Shown here piece by piece: positions 44,975 through 54,508 of a stretch of DNA of 64,000 nucleotides (position 1 is the stretch's first letter; every line of letters begins with the position of its first letter). The position numbers and the translations under genes were made by a program. Under the pieces are notes generated by a model. That model was not told the DNA's origin. It saw only the letters and a program-made list of their open reading frames with translations, and ran no database searches. The DNA lies in the NCBI RefSeq assembly GCF_012641475.1, contig NZ_JABAIL010000002.1, positions 693,449-757,448 of the forward strand. Direction: 5' to 3'. This DNA is from Flammeovirga agarivorans. Its GTDB lineage: Bacteria > Bacteroidota > Bacteroidia > Cytophagales > Flammeovirgaceae.

Positions 44975-45065
44975 AACTAATCGAGAAAAAATTTAATGAA
45001 TTAAATAAGTACGTTAATATTGATATCAACTTCAACAGATTTTTTTCAGTTGAATAACACATAGT

Positions 45066-48000
45066 ATGATGAAGTGTATAAATCTACTCTTTATTCTGTT
45101 TTTACTAACGCTATCCAATAACTTCACTTTTGCACAAAACCAAGAAACTTACACTGTAGAAGGTATTGTAAAAGATGAAAGTGGAATCACTCTACCTGGA
45201 GTGAATGTATACGTTAGAGAAACAAGGAACGGAGTCAAAACCGACTTCAATGGAAAATTTTCAATCAACCTAGAAGAGACCGCTACTTTGGTTTTCTCTT
45301 ACATAGGTATGAAGACGAAAAGAGTCGAAGTAAATCCTTTCGATTTAACCAATAGAAATTTAGATATTGTGCTTAAAGAGGACATGGAATTATTAGACGA
45401 AATCGTCGTAGTAGGATATGGTAGTCAAAATGCCAGTGACCTTACCGGTTCTGTATCACAATTAAAAGAGTCTGACGATGTAGTGAGACAATACAATAGT
45501 GTTGACGAAGTACTACAAGGACGTATGGCCGGTGTTCAAGTAACTAGTAACAGTGGTCAGCCAGGTTCGGGTATTAGTGTAAAAATTCGAGGTACAAACT
45601 CATTAAGAGGTAACAACGAACCATTATATATTGTTGATGGTATCGTTATTAGTTCAGCAGGTGAAGATACTAATTCTGCTTTTTCTGATGGAAACGAAGA
45701 CCAAGGAGTTCAAAATGGTCTTGCAGGTATTAACCCAAGAGATATTGAATCGATAGAAGTACTTAAAGATGCTTCCGCTACAGCTATTTATGGTTCAAGA
45801 GGTGCCAATGGTGTAGTTTTAATCACGACAAAAAAAGGTAATAAAGGAAAAGCTAAAATCAATGCTTTTGTAAATACAGAAGTAGCAATGATCTCTAAAA
45901 AGATTGATGTATTAGATCCCCAAGCATTTGCACAAATGACCAACGAGGTATCTATGATGAAAGGACAGCTTCCTAAATACCACATCAATAATGGTCAAAT
46001 TTACGGTGTAGATGGAAACGGTTCAATTAGCACTGTTCCATTGACACAAGTAAATTGGCAAGATGAAATTTACCAACCAGGTGTAAGTACCAATGCTCAA
46101 CTTTCCGCTTCAGGTGGTACTGATAACACAAAGTACTATATCTCTGGTGGTTTTAATGACATGAATGGTATTGTAGAAAATTCTAATATGAAGTCTGGAG
46201 ACTTAAGAATGAACCTACAAACTAAAGTAACGGATAAGTTAAAAGTGGATGGCCGTATGTCGATGTATTACTCACAAGGTCAGTTTGCTCAAAGTGGTTC
46301 AAAAGGTGGTAGTAGCCGTTCATTCACAAAATCGGTAGTCAACTTCCAACCATTCTATGAGCATGATGCTGAAATCTCAGACATTGGTTTATCATCTCCA
46401 CTATCATTTATTGAAGACTACGAAGATTTAACGCAAGAGTTAAAATTATTCGCTTCAATGAATGCTACTTATTCATTCAATAAGAATTTCAAATACCAAA
46501 TGAGAGCGGGTACTAACTATAGATCGAAAGAAAGATCTATTTGGTACGGTAGCAATACTCAAAAAGGTAGTCAGACAAACGGTGCATTAGGTATTTCTGG
46601 ATTAAGCAGATATTCTTATGTGGTTGATAACTTATTTATGTTTAATAAGAACTTCAATAAGAAACATAGAATTGATGCAGTAGTTGGTTTTGTTGTAGAT
46701 GGTGTAACGAGTACTCAATCCAATTCAGAATCGGAAAACTTCCCGGTACATACATTAAAAGCAAGAGCCCCACAATTAGGACAAACTATTGTAACTCCTT
46801 ACACTGAAATGACGAGTTCAGAATTATTGTTATCTGGTTTAGGTAGATTCTCATACACATATGATAATAAGTATACCTTAACTGCTACAATGAGAGCGGA
46901 CGGGTCGTCAAAATTCAAATCACAAAACCAATTTGGTTACTTCCCATCAGCGGCCGCAGCGTGGCATATTTCTGAAGAGAATTTCTTAAAAACTTCAGAC
47001 GTTGTTTCTAACCTAAAGCTTAGAGCATCTTGGGGTCTTACTGGTAACCAAGCAATCACTCCTTACCAAACTTACGATAATTACGGTGTTGTTTACTACA
47101 CAGATTACAACAACAACACTATCATTGGTGCAGGACCTAATAACATCGGTAATGAAACTCTAAAATGGGAAACAACGCAGCAGTCTAACGTAGGTATTGA
47201 TTTCGGTTTATTTGAAGGAAAGATTTATGGTTCATTTGATGCTTTCTATAAAACAACAGATGACCTTCTTCAAGAGATTATGATTCCTACTTCAACAGGT
47301 TTTACTAGTTACTTAACCAACAGAGGTAGTATTGAAAATAAAGGTATCGACTTTATGCTAGAGACAGTTGCTTATTCTAAGAAAGACTTAACAATTACGG
47401 TAGGTGGTAACATCTCTGTAGTTAGATCAAAAGTACTTGATTTAGGTATTCCTGAAGCTCCTGTATATATCAACGGTCAAGAGCAAATGGCCTCTTATTA
47501 CTTAGGCAACAACATCTCAACGGGTACTTACTTTAAGCAACCTGCTAACATCTTTATGGTAGGACAACCTGTAGGTGTATTCTGGGGATATCAAACCAAC
47601 GGTATTTACCAAACATCTGAAGATGCAGCCAATGGTCCAAGTGTAAATGGTAATGCTCCTTCTGCAGGTGATATCGCTTTTGTAGACCAAAATGGTGATG
47701 GTAATATTGATGCTTCAGACATGACAATCATTGGTGATCCTAACCCTGATTTCATCTTCGGTTTCAATACTAAAATCACGTATAAAAACCTTACAATTAG
47801 TGCATTGTTCACTGGTTCATTCGGCAACGACATTGTTAACGGTAACTTATTGATCGAATCAGATGCTTACCAAAATAATAAGAACGTAAGACCTGAAGCA
47901 TATTACAATGCATGGAGACCAGGTGTAGGTGATGCTTCTGCTCCAAGATTAGATCATCCGGATGCCACATTATTCACTGATAGAATAGTTGAAAGCGGTA

Positions 48001-48233
48001 ACTACTTAAGATTATCCAACTTAACAATTGGATATGACCTACCGATCAAATCAAACAGTATCTCAAGAATGAATGTATTCTTTGCGGGAAGAAACCTGTT
48101 TACTCTAACTAACTATTCTGGTTATGACCCTGAGGTCACTTCATTTATGAGCGATGGTAGTATTATGGGAGTTGATTGGAACTCATTCCCGAATGCAAAA
48201 ACATACTCATTAGGTCTAAACGTCACTTTCTAA
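45066..48233 (+). CDS. susC: SusC/RagA-family TonB-dependent glycan importer
   Basis: A 1055-residue outer-membrane transporter. In order: signal peptide (to ...FTFAQ); a carboxypeptidase-regulatory-like domain (about 28-115, EGIVKDESGITLPGVNVYV); the TonB box DEIVVVGYG; the plug (VLQGRMAGVQVTSNSGQPGSGISVKIRGTNSL is typical, as is SIEVLKDASATAIYGSRGANGVVLITT); and a 22-strand barrel ending YSLGLNVTF. It pairs with the SusD lipoprotein encoded 10 bp downstream to import large oligosaccharides. ATG 45066 and 45069 are both possible starts. Confidence 0.96.
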   Translation: MMKCINLLFILFLLTLSNNFTFAQNQETYTVEGIVKDESGITLPGVNVYVRETRNGVKTDFNGKFSINLEETATLVFSYIGMKTKRVEVNPFDLTNRNLDIVLKEDMELLDEIVVVGYGSQNASDLTGSVSQLKESDDVVRQYNSVDEVLQGRMAGVQVTSNSGQPGSGISVKIRGTNSLRGNNEPLYIVDGIVISSAGEDTNSAFSDGNEDQGVQNGLAGINPRDIESIEVLKDASATAIYGSRGANGVVLITTKKGNKGKAKINAFVNTEVAMISKKIDVLDPQAFAQMTNEVSMMKGQLPKYHINNGQIYGVDGNGSISTVPLTQVNWQDEIYQPGVSTNAQLSASGGTDNTKYYISGGFNDMNGIVENSNMKSGDLRMNLQTKVTDKLKVDGRMSMYYSQGQFAQSGSKGGSSRSFTKSVVNFQPFYEHDAEISDIGLSSPLSFIEDYEDLTQELKLFASMNATYSFNKNFKYQMRAGTNYRSKERSIWYGSNTQKGSQTNGALGISGLSRYSYVVDNLFMFNKNFNKKHRIDAVVGFVVDGVTSTQSNSESENFPVHTLKARAPQLGQTIVTPYTEMTSSELLLSGLGRFSYTYDNKYTLTATMRADGSSKFKSQNQFGYFPSAAAAWHISEENFLKTSDVVSNLKLRASWGLTGNQAITPYQTYDNYGVVYYTDYNNNTIIGAGPNNIGNETLKWETTQQSNVGIDFGLFEGKIYGSFDAFYKTTDDLLQEIMIPTSTGFTSYLTNRGSIENKGIDFMLETVAYSKKDLTITVGGNISVVRSKVLDLGIPEAPVYINGQEQMASYYLGNNISTGTYFKQPANIFMVGQPVGVFWGYQTNGIYQTSEDAANGPSVNGNAPSAGDIAFVDQNGDGNIDASDMTIIGDPNPDFIFGFNTKITYKNLTISALFTGSFGNDIVNGNLLIESDAYQNNKNVRPEAYYNAWRPGVGDASAPRLDHPDATLFTDRIVESGNYLRLSNLTIGYDLPIKSNSISRMNVFFAGRNLFTLTNYSGYDPEVTSFMSDGSIMGVDWNSFPNAKTYSLGLNVTF

Positions 48234-48243
48234 ACATACAGGC

Positions 48244-49782
48244 ATGAAAAATAAAATCATTATATTTTTATCGTTTGTACTTTTATCCACAAGTTGTTTA
48301 AAAGAAGATCCTCCATTTTTAAGTGATGAAAACTTATTCACTACAGATGAAGGAATAAAAACAGCAGTAAACGGTATTTACTCTTCTATTGCTGGATTTA
48401 ATTACTATAGTTCTGATTTAATGCAATTGGTAGACTTCCACTCAGGGATGCTACAATCTACAAGAGCACAAGATCAAAACGCTATTGCAGCCTTAAACCC
48501 GCTTCCTAATGATACATTTGTAGAGAATGTTTGGAAAGCATCGTACCAAGCGATCAACAGATCGAATGAAACGATCATGGGTATTGCCAAATTCCAAGAA
48601 GACCCTTCGGAAACTGCATTAAATGAATTGGGGCAAGCACACTTTATCAGAGCACTAGTTTACTTTAATTTAGTTCGTTTATATGGCGATGTACCTTTAA
48701 GAACGGATAAATTAAACATTGAAAACTTAGATGCTCCAAGAGTTGAAAAAGACAGTGTTTATCAATTAATCATCAGTGATTTAAAACTTGCTGAAACGAA
48801 CCTTTTTGATAAATCAGTTCAAAATATCGGTCGTCCGGGTAAACAAGCTGCCAACATGTTATTAGCTAAGGTGTATGTTACTTTAGCAGGTAACGAAAGT
48901 GGTTCAGAATATTGGGCAATGGCCAAAGAAGAAGCATTAAAAGTTTACGGTCATTATCAGCTAGTAAGTGATTACAACACACTTTGGCATGAAGGCACAA
49001 GAAACAATAACGCGGAATCAATCTTCGAAATCCAATACAACCAAGCGAATAGTGGTAATGTAATTCGTTTACATACACCTAGTAATGCTTTTGTAGGCCA
49101 ATCATGGGGACGAGTTTTACTTAACCCAGAAGTAATTGATCAGCACATGGGACAATACCCTAACGATCCTCGTTTTGAAGCTACTGTAATGTACAACTAC
49201 ATCAAGTACAATTCTGATGGAACAGAGAATGGTGAGCAAAAGATTTACCCAATGGTGGCAAGAACAAGTAAATCAAAAGCATTCCCGTTTGTAGGTAAAT
49301 TCTGGATCTGGGATCCTAAAACTCCTACACCTTATTCTGATGCCAACCTAACAGTCATGAGATACTCTGAGTTATTGATCATGTTAGCTGAAATTACTAA
49401 CGAGATCGACGGTCCTGCAGCTGCAGAGCCTTACATTAACGAAGTACTGACAAGAGCTAGGAATTCTGAAGGAGGAGACGGTATTCAACCAGAAAATATC
49501 ACTGGTTTATCACAAGATGAATTCAGAATGAGAATTATGAGAGAATATCAATATGAACTTCTAGGTGAAGGTGGCGAATGGTTTAGAAACCGCCGTAGAG
49601 GACTAGAATATTTTACGACACAAGTAGTAAACGTTCATAATGATCGTGTAGCTCTAGATGGCAACCAAGGATTTGATGTAACTTATGATGATGCTGAAAA
49701 AGCGATGCTTCTTCCAATTCCTCTGACTGAAATCAATACCAACTTACAAATTGGTAGTGATGATCAAAATCCAGGTTATTAA
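48244..49782 (+). CDS. susD: SusD/RagB-family surface glycan-binding lipoprotein
   Basis: A 512-residue lipoprotein, lipobox LSTSC with Cys18. TPR-like helices and the SusD blocks are evident: NGIYSSIAGF, LGQAHFIRALVYFNLVRLYGDVPL, PGKQAANMLLAKVYVTLAGN, and the C-terminal RYSELLIMLAEITNE and REYQYELLGEGGEWFRNRRRGL. It forms the lid on the SusC barrel and binds the glycan at the cell surface. Confidence 0.96.
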   Translation: MKNKIIIFLSFVLLSTSCLKEDPPFLSDENLFTTDEGIKTAVNGIYSSIAGFNYYSSDLMQLVDFHSGMLQSTRAQDQNAIAALNPLPNDTFVENVWKASYQAINRSNETIMGIAKFQEDPSETALNELGQAHFIRALVYFNLVRLYGDVPLRTDKLNIENLDAPRVEKDSVYQLIISDLKLAETNLFDKSVQNIGRPGKQAANMLLAKVYVTLAGNESGSEYWAMAKEEALKVYGHYQLVSDYNTLWHEGTRNNNAESIFEIQYNQANSGNVIRLHTPSNAFVGQSWGRVLLNPEVIDQHMGQYPNDPRFEATVMYNYIKYNSDGTENGEQKIYPMVARTSKSKAFPFVGKFWIWDPKTPTPYSDANLTVMRYSELLIMLAEITNEIDGPAAAEPYINEVLTRARNSEGGDGIQPENITGLSQDEFRMRIMREYQYELLGEGGEWFRNRRRGLEYFTTQVVNVHNDRVALDGNQGFDVTYDDAEKAMLLPIPLTEINTNLQIGSDDQNPGY

Positions 49783-49797
49783 TCGATACTTATTATC

Positions 49798-52566
49798 ATG
49801 AAAAAATATATTTTAAGTTTTTTCCTACTAACTGCAGCATGGTCTTTGGGCCATGCTCAGCAGCAGGAAAAAAAGAACATCTTATTCATCGCTGTCGATG
49901 ACCTTAAGCCTACCTTAGGTAGCTTTGGTGATGATTACGCCATCACACCAAACATCGATAAATTAGCGGATGAAGGGACTGTCTTCTTGAACAACCACTG
50001 TCAGCAAGCTGTTTGTGGTCCATCGAGAGCCAGTTTATTAACTGGATTACGTCCAGATATTGTAAAAGTATGGGATCTAAAAACAAAGATTCGTAACAAG
50101 CGACCTGATGTTGTAACACTACCTCAACATTTTAAGAATAATGGTTACTTGGTTTATGGTGTAGGTAAAATTTACGATCCTAGAAGTGTTGATAAACAAC
50201 AAGACGCTACCTCTTGGACAGAGTATACACTTCCTCAAAATTTAAAATACCCTGAAGGGTTTAAAGAGCCTGTATTCTCTTACTACCAAAACCCTGAAAA
50301 TATTAAGAAGATTAGATCTTTACGTAAAGAAGCTGAAGCAAAGGGAATAGAGAAAAAGAAAATAAATAAGTGGGTACAAAGCCGCTATAAACCTGCCTAC
50401 GAAAAGGCTGACGTTCCAGATGATGCATACATTGATGGAGCAATTACTAACCAAGGTATTGAGTACATAAAAGAACTTTCAAACAAAAAAGAACCTTTCT
50501 TTTTAGCTGTAGGTTATAAGCGACCTCACTTACCTTTTTCTGCTCCAACAAAGTATTGGGATTTATACCAAGAGAATGAAGTACCTCTAGCCAAGTTCCA
50601 ACACAAAGTAGAAGGTGGTTACGATAAAGCCTACCATACTTCCAACGAACTAAGAGGATACAAAACTGAAGGCTTAGAAGTTGGACAAGAAGACGGTTTA
50701 GCAGTTATTTCAGAAGATGGCCAAAGAAAATTAATCCACGGATACTACGCGGCTACATCATATGTAGACGCATTAGTTGGAAAACTTATCGGTCAACTTA
50801 AAGAAAGCGGTTTAGATAAAAATACCATCATTATTCTTTGGGGTGATCATGGTTGGCATTTAGGTGACCATAGACTATGGAACAAGCACTCCAACTTTGA
50901 GCAGGCAACTCGTTCGCCAATGTTGATTGTAGATCCTACTCAGAAAACAGTAAAACAAGTAAATAGTGTTACTGAATTTGTAGATATCTACCCTACCCTT
51001 TCTGATTTAGCAAATATTCCTGTACCAACTCATTTATCAGGAACTAGCTTAAAGCCATTATTAAATGGTTCAGAAAAAGTAGTTAAAGATTATGCGGTAA
51101 CTCAGATTGCCAGAGGACAAATTACTGGATACTCTTTAAAATCTGGAGACTTAAGGTATACAGTTTGGTACGATAAAAACCCTCGTACTAAAAAGTCTTT
51201 AGAAGGTTCTAAAAGAGTTGCAGAAGAATTGTACGATTACGCTGCAGATCCTTTGGAAACAAAGAATCTAGCTAATCATAAAGCTTATAAAAAGAAGTTA
51301 GAAGCAATGCGTACATTATTTTTAGACTTCTTTATGAACGAAAGAGAGTACAAAGAATTTAGTGTCGGACAAACTCAATCTTCTAAAGATAATTGGTTAA
51401 AAGATGCTAAAGCTCGTATCGAAAAACATAGAAAAGGAGATGTATCCTTAACTGTCTTGGACAAGAAAGGAAAGCCATTTTCTGGTGAAGTAAAAGTTGA
51501 ACAGATAGGCCACCAATTTCGTTTTGGTGGCATTGTCAACTCTCAATTATTTACTAGTGATAAAAAAGAAATTTACGAAGAAACATTTGCCTCTGTCTTT
51601 GAGCATGCAGGATATGAAAATGCTCTAAAGATTAAGCATAAGAAAGCTTTCGAAAAACGTCATGATCAAATTGATCCTTTTCTAAAGAAAAACAATATCT
51701 CGCTAAGAGGTCATGCTTTAGTTTGGGAAAAACAAAAGAACATGCCGAAGGAAGTTCAAAAGTTTGTTTCTGATAAAGACACAACACAACTGATCGCTTC
51801 TTTAGAAGAGTATGTAAAGTTTGGTCTTGAAAACTATAATGTCATTGAATGGGATGTTTTGAATGAACCTAGAGAGTGCCATGATGTACAAGACTTAACA
51901 AAAAGAAATTCTTGGGCTCACTGGTTTAAATATGCAGAACAAATCAGAACAAATGAAAACGTAAAGTTCTACTTAAATGAGAACAAAGTGATTTCTTCTC
52001 CATATAAAACTGCCGAGAAAAACATCTCTTTTCATTATAAAGTCATAAAAGATATTCTTGCAGAAGGTGCTCCATTGGAGGCGCTAGGCTTCCAATCTAG
52101 AATGAAACAACACATCCACCCTGCAGATATCTATGACAGGCTAAATATCTTCGCTGAATTCGGTTTACCAATGCTAGGGACTGAATTTGAGATTGTCGAT
52201 TCCAACTATCAAAAGTTTACTGAAGAAGATAGAAAGAACATCACAAGAGAAGTGATGACTGTTTACTTCTCTCACCCTATGGTAGAAGGACTTTATGTTT
52301 GGACTCCATTTGGTACAGACAGAAAAGCCTTTTATGATTTGGATGGTAATCCAAGAGCAGAAGCAGAAGTATGGAAATCTCAATTAGCAGAATGGTCTAC
52401 AAAAGAAACCTTATCTACAGATAAATCTGGTGTTGCAAATTTTAGAGGTTATAAAGGAACGTATAAAGTTAGCATCACTAAAAAAGGGAAAACATATACA
52501 AAAGTATTTAAAGTTGACCAGCCTGAAAATACTATTACAGTAAAACTCACTGAACTTGCCAACTAA
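49798..52566 (+). CDS. Two-domain enzyme: S1 sulfatase fused to a GH10-like glycosidase
   Basis: A 922-residue exported protein (signal peptide to ...LGHAQ). Residues about 25-500 are a complete sulfatase: VDDLKPTLGSFG, the formylglycine motif C73-G-P-S-R, and WGDHGWHLGDHRLWNKH. Residues about 530-880 follow the GH10 pattern: a lead-in sandwich (VSLTVLDKKGKPFSGEV, FRFGG), RGHALVWEK, acid/base E690 in WDVLNEP, ALGFQSRMKQHIHP, nucleophile E796 in GTEFEIV, and VEGLYVWTPFG. A small C-terminal beta domain (VANFRGYKGTYKVSI) is common in GH10 enzymes. Both active sites look intact. It predicts desulfation and endo-cleavage of one beta-linked, possibly xylan-like glycan; the substrate is inference. 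Confidence 0.85.
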   Translation: MKKYILSFFLLTAAWSLGHAQQQEKKNILFIAVDDLKPTLGSFGDDYAITPNIDKLADEGTVFLNNHCQQAVCGPSRASLLTGLRPDIVKVWDLKTKIRNKRPDVVTLPQHFKNNGYLVYGVGKIYDPRSVDKQQDATSWTEYTLPQNLKYPEGFKEPVFSYYQNPENIKKIRSLRKEAEAKGIEKKKINKWVQSRYKPAYEKADVPDDAYIDGAITNQGIEYIKELSNKKEPFFLAVGYKRPHLPFSAPTKYWDLYQENEVPLAKFQHKVEGGYDKAYHTSNELRGYKTEGLEVGQEDGLAVISEDGQRKLIHGYYAATSYVDALVGKLIGQLKESGLDKNTIIILWGDHGWHLGDHRLWNKHSNFEQATRSPMLIVDPTQKTVKQVNSVTEFVDIYPTLSDLANIPVPTHLSGTSLKPLLNGSEKVVKDYAVTQIARGQITGYSLKSGDLRYTVWYDKNPRTKKSLEGSKRVAEELYDYAADPLETKNLANHKAYKKKLEAMRTLFLDFFMNEREYKEFSVGQTQSSKDNWLKDAKARIEKHRKGDVSLTVLDKKGKPFSGEVKVEQIGHQFRFGGIVNSQLFTSDKKEIYEETFASVFEHAGYENALKIKHKKAFEKRHDQIDPFLKKNNISLRGHALVWEKQKNMPKEVQKFVSDKDTTQLIASLEEYVKFGLENYNVIEWDVLNEPRECHDVQDLTKRNSWAHWFKYAEQIRTNENVKFYLNENKVISSPYKTAEKNISFHYKVIKDILAEGAPLEALGFQSRMKQHIHPADIYDRLNIFAEFGLPMLGTEFEIVDSNYQKFTEEDRKNITREVMTVYFSHPMVEGLYVWTPFGTDRKAFYDLDGNPRAEAEVWKSQLAEWSTKETLSTDKSGVANFRGYKGTYKVSITKKGKTYTKVFKVDQPENTITVKLTELAN

Positions 52567-52578
52567 AAAGACATTGAA

Positions 52579-54402
52579 ATGAAACAGTTATTTTACGCTA
52601 CAATAATAGGACTTCTGTTATCCGCTGTAGGATGTCAGAAACAAGATCCATTGAATCAAATCAGTACAGAATACTTAGATTCATTATACTATGCTCCAGG
52701 ATTGTTCTTTCCATTAGATACAATGGAATCAGCCTTACCAGAGTATGAAAATACCTATGGAGTTAACTTCTTACTAGAAAGATTCTACAGTGATGATCCT
52801 GCAGATAGTTCGATCTGGGAAAACGCTATCGTTGATAAAACAACAGGTGTCATTTTAATTCTTGATCCAACGCTTTTAGAAGTAGACAAACAATATTATG
52901 CTGATATTTCTTCTTTCACAGTAAGTGGTAAACGTATCCACTCAAAAGCTTGGACAATGTCAGTTACTGAAGTATCTGGTGAGTTATTTTATTCTTCTTC
53001 TGAAACACAATATGAGCGTTATTATGAAGGCGAAGTATTCCAACTAGATAGTGCTTACTTTGGAGAAGGCAACAATGCAGTAACTTACAGTTTTGCCACA
53101 CCTATTAAAGGTTTAGCTATTGACAGTGAAACAGGTAACATCAGTAAAACTGAATTTATGGAAGCTGGCGACTACACCATTGCAGTACAAGTAATTACTG
53201 AAGGTGGTATTACAGTAATTGATGAAGCTGCAGTACTTTCATTATATGGGAACCCTGAGTTAGTTTACCAACCTTCTTTATATAAGATCCAACCTGAATA
53301 TGATTTAGTAGCTACACCTGCTTCTCAGGATTTCCTAGAGGGTGCAACCTACGAATTAGTCATTCAAGATGGTAAAACATTAAATAACTTAAGTATCGAT
53401 GCTCAAGGTGTTATTTCATTACCTGAGAACCACAACAATGCTATCGACACTTATGTAATTAATGTTGTAGCGACTTTAGATGATCAAGAATTTACTTTCG
53501 AAAACGCATTGACAATTGAAATTGTTGCTGAAATTCAACCTGAAGTTTCATTTACAGAGAATAAAGTGACATTATCACCTTGGACTCCATATACATTAAC
53601 TCCAGAGTTATTCTCATTACCTAGAAATACTACTGTAACATTAGAAACAGTACTACCAGAAGGCATGTCATTTGATGCTGCAACTGGTGTGATAACTATT
53701 GATGAGGATCAAAATTTCACAGATGCTACATATGATATCACAATGGTAGCTACTACTCCTTTAGGAACCACTCGTTTAGAAAACCTTGTTCAAATTGTCA
53801 TTGAGTCTAAAGGTTCTGTGCTATTCGAAGATGATTTCACTGACAGTAAACTAAGAGCAGAGTATGTAAGTCATCAATATGTGATTGACGACAACGAAAG
53901 AAGTGGTGCCAACCTTAATACAAATGCTGATAGAGAATTTGCTAGAGCACAAGCCAATGTTTGGGGTGGTAATTACCAAAGATGGTCGTATTTAGCACTT
54001 AGCCTTTCAGTAGGTGACATTAAGAGAGCTACACTAATTTTTGATAATGGTGTCAATAAAGATCTTAACGATTATGGTACCTACAAAGAAGATTTCTTTA
54101 GTGTTAATTACTCTACAGATTATGACGGAGGCAGTGATGTTCATAGCTTTACTTGGAATAAAGATGAGAACGCCATCTTCTCTACAACAGGTATTGGTAA
54201 TGAAATGGATGAAGGACCAATGACAAGTTCAGGTCTTTTAGAAATTCCTTCTCAGTACTACACAGGCGGTAAATTAAATATCTCATGGCTTGTACATAAA
54301 GACATGAAAAACACTCCTGATGAGTACAAGACAGGACATACATTAGCATTTACCAACGTTGTAATTACCGTTTATGATAAGTATTCAGCAATTATCGAAT
54401 AA
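52579..54402 (+). CDS. Surface glycan-binding lipoprotein candidate (SusE/F position)
   Basis: A 607-residue lipoprotein, lipobox SAVGC with Cys19. The middle holds several Ig/cadherin-like beta-sandwich repeats with the phrase GLAIDSETGNIS / NLSIDAQGVISLP / GMSFDAATGVITID, which is the putative-Ig pattern (x-D-xxTGxI). The C-terminal 180 residues form an unassigned domain starting LFEDDFTDSKLRAEYVSHQYVI, resembling a jelly-roll carbohydrate-binding module. I do not recognise the whole family. Its place after susCD makes it the likely extra surface glycan-binding protein of the PUL. Ends before a strong terminator. Confidence 0.65.
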   Translation: MKQLFYATIIGLLLSAVGCQKQDPLNQISTEYLDSLYYAPGLFFPLDTMESALPEYENTYGVNFLLERFYSDDPADSSIWENAIVDKTTGVILILDPTLLEVDKQYYADISSFTVSGKRIHSKAWTMSVTEVSGELFYSSSETQYERYYEGEVFQLDSAYFGEGNNAVTYSFATPIKGLAIDSETGNISKTEFMEAGDYTIAVQVITEGGITVIDEAAVLSLYGNPELVYQPSLYKIQPEYDLVATPASQDFLEGATYELVIQDGKTLNNLSIDAQGVISLPENHNNAIDTYVINVVATLDDQEFTFENALTIEIVAEIQPEVSFTENKVTLSPWTPYTLTPELFSLPRNTTVTLETVLPEGMSFDAATGVITIDEDQNFTDATYDITMVATTPLGTTRLENLVQIVIESKGSVLFEDDFTDSKLRAEYVSHQYVIDDNERSGANLNTNADREFARAQANVWGGNYQRWSYLALSLSVGDIKRATLIFDNGVNKDLNDYGTYKEDFFSVNYSTDYDGGSDVHSFTWNKDENAIFSTTGIGNEMDEGPMTSSGLLEIPSQYYTGGKLNISWLVHKDMKNTPDEYKTGHTLAFTNVVITVYDKYSAIIE

Positions 54403-54425
54403 TAGATAATTAAATTTTATATTTG

Positions 54426-54461
54426 GGGAAGAATAAGTTTACCTTTATTCTTCCCTTTTTT
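54426..54461 (+). terminator. Terminator of the susCD operon
   Basis: GGGAAGAATAA (54426-54436) and TTATTCTTCCC (54445-54455) form an 11-bp stem followed by TTTTTT. Confidence 0.92.
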
Positions 54462-54508
54462 CGCCAAAAATGCATTTTGCCATATTTCAGGACAATGCTT
54501 AAATAGAA

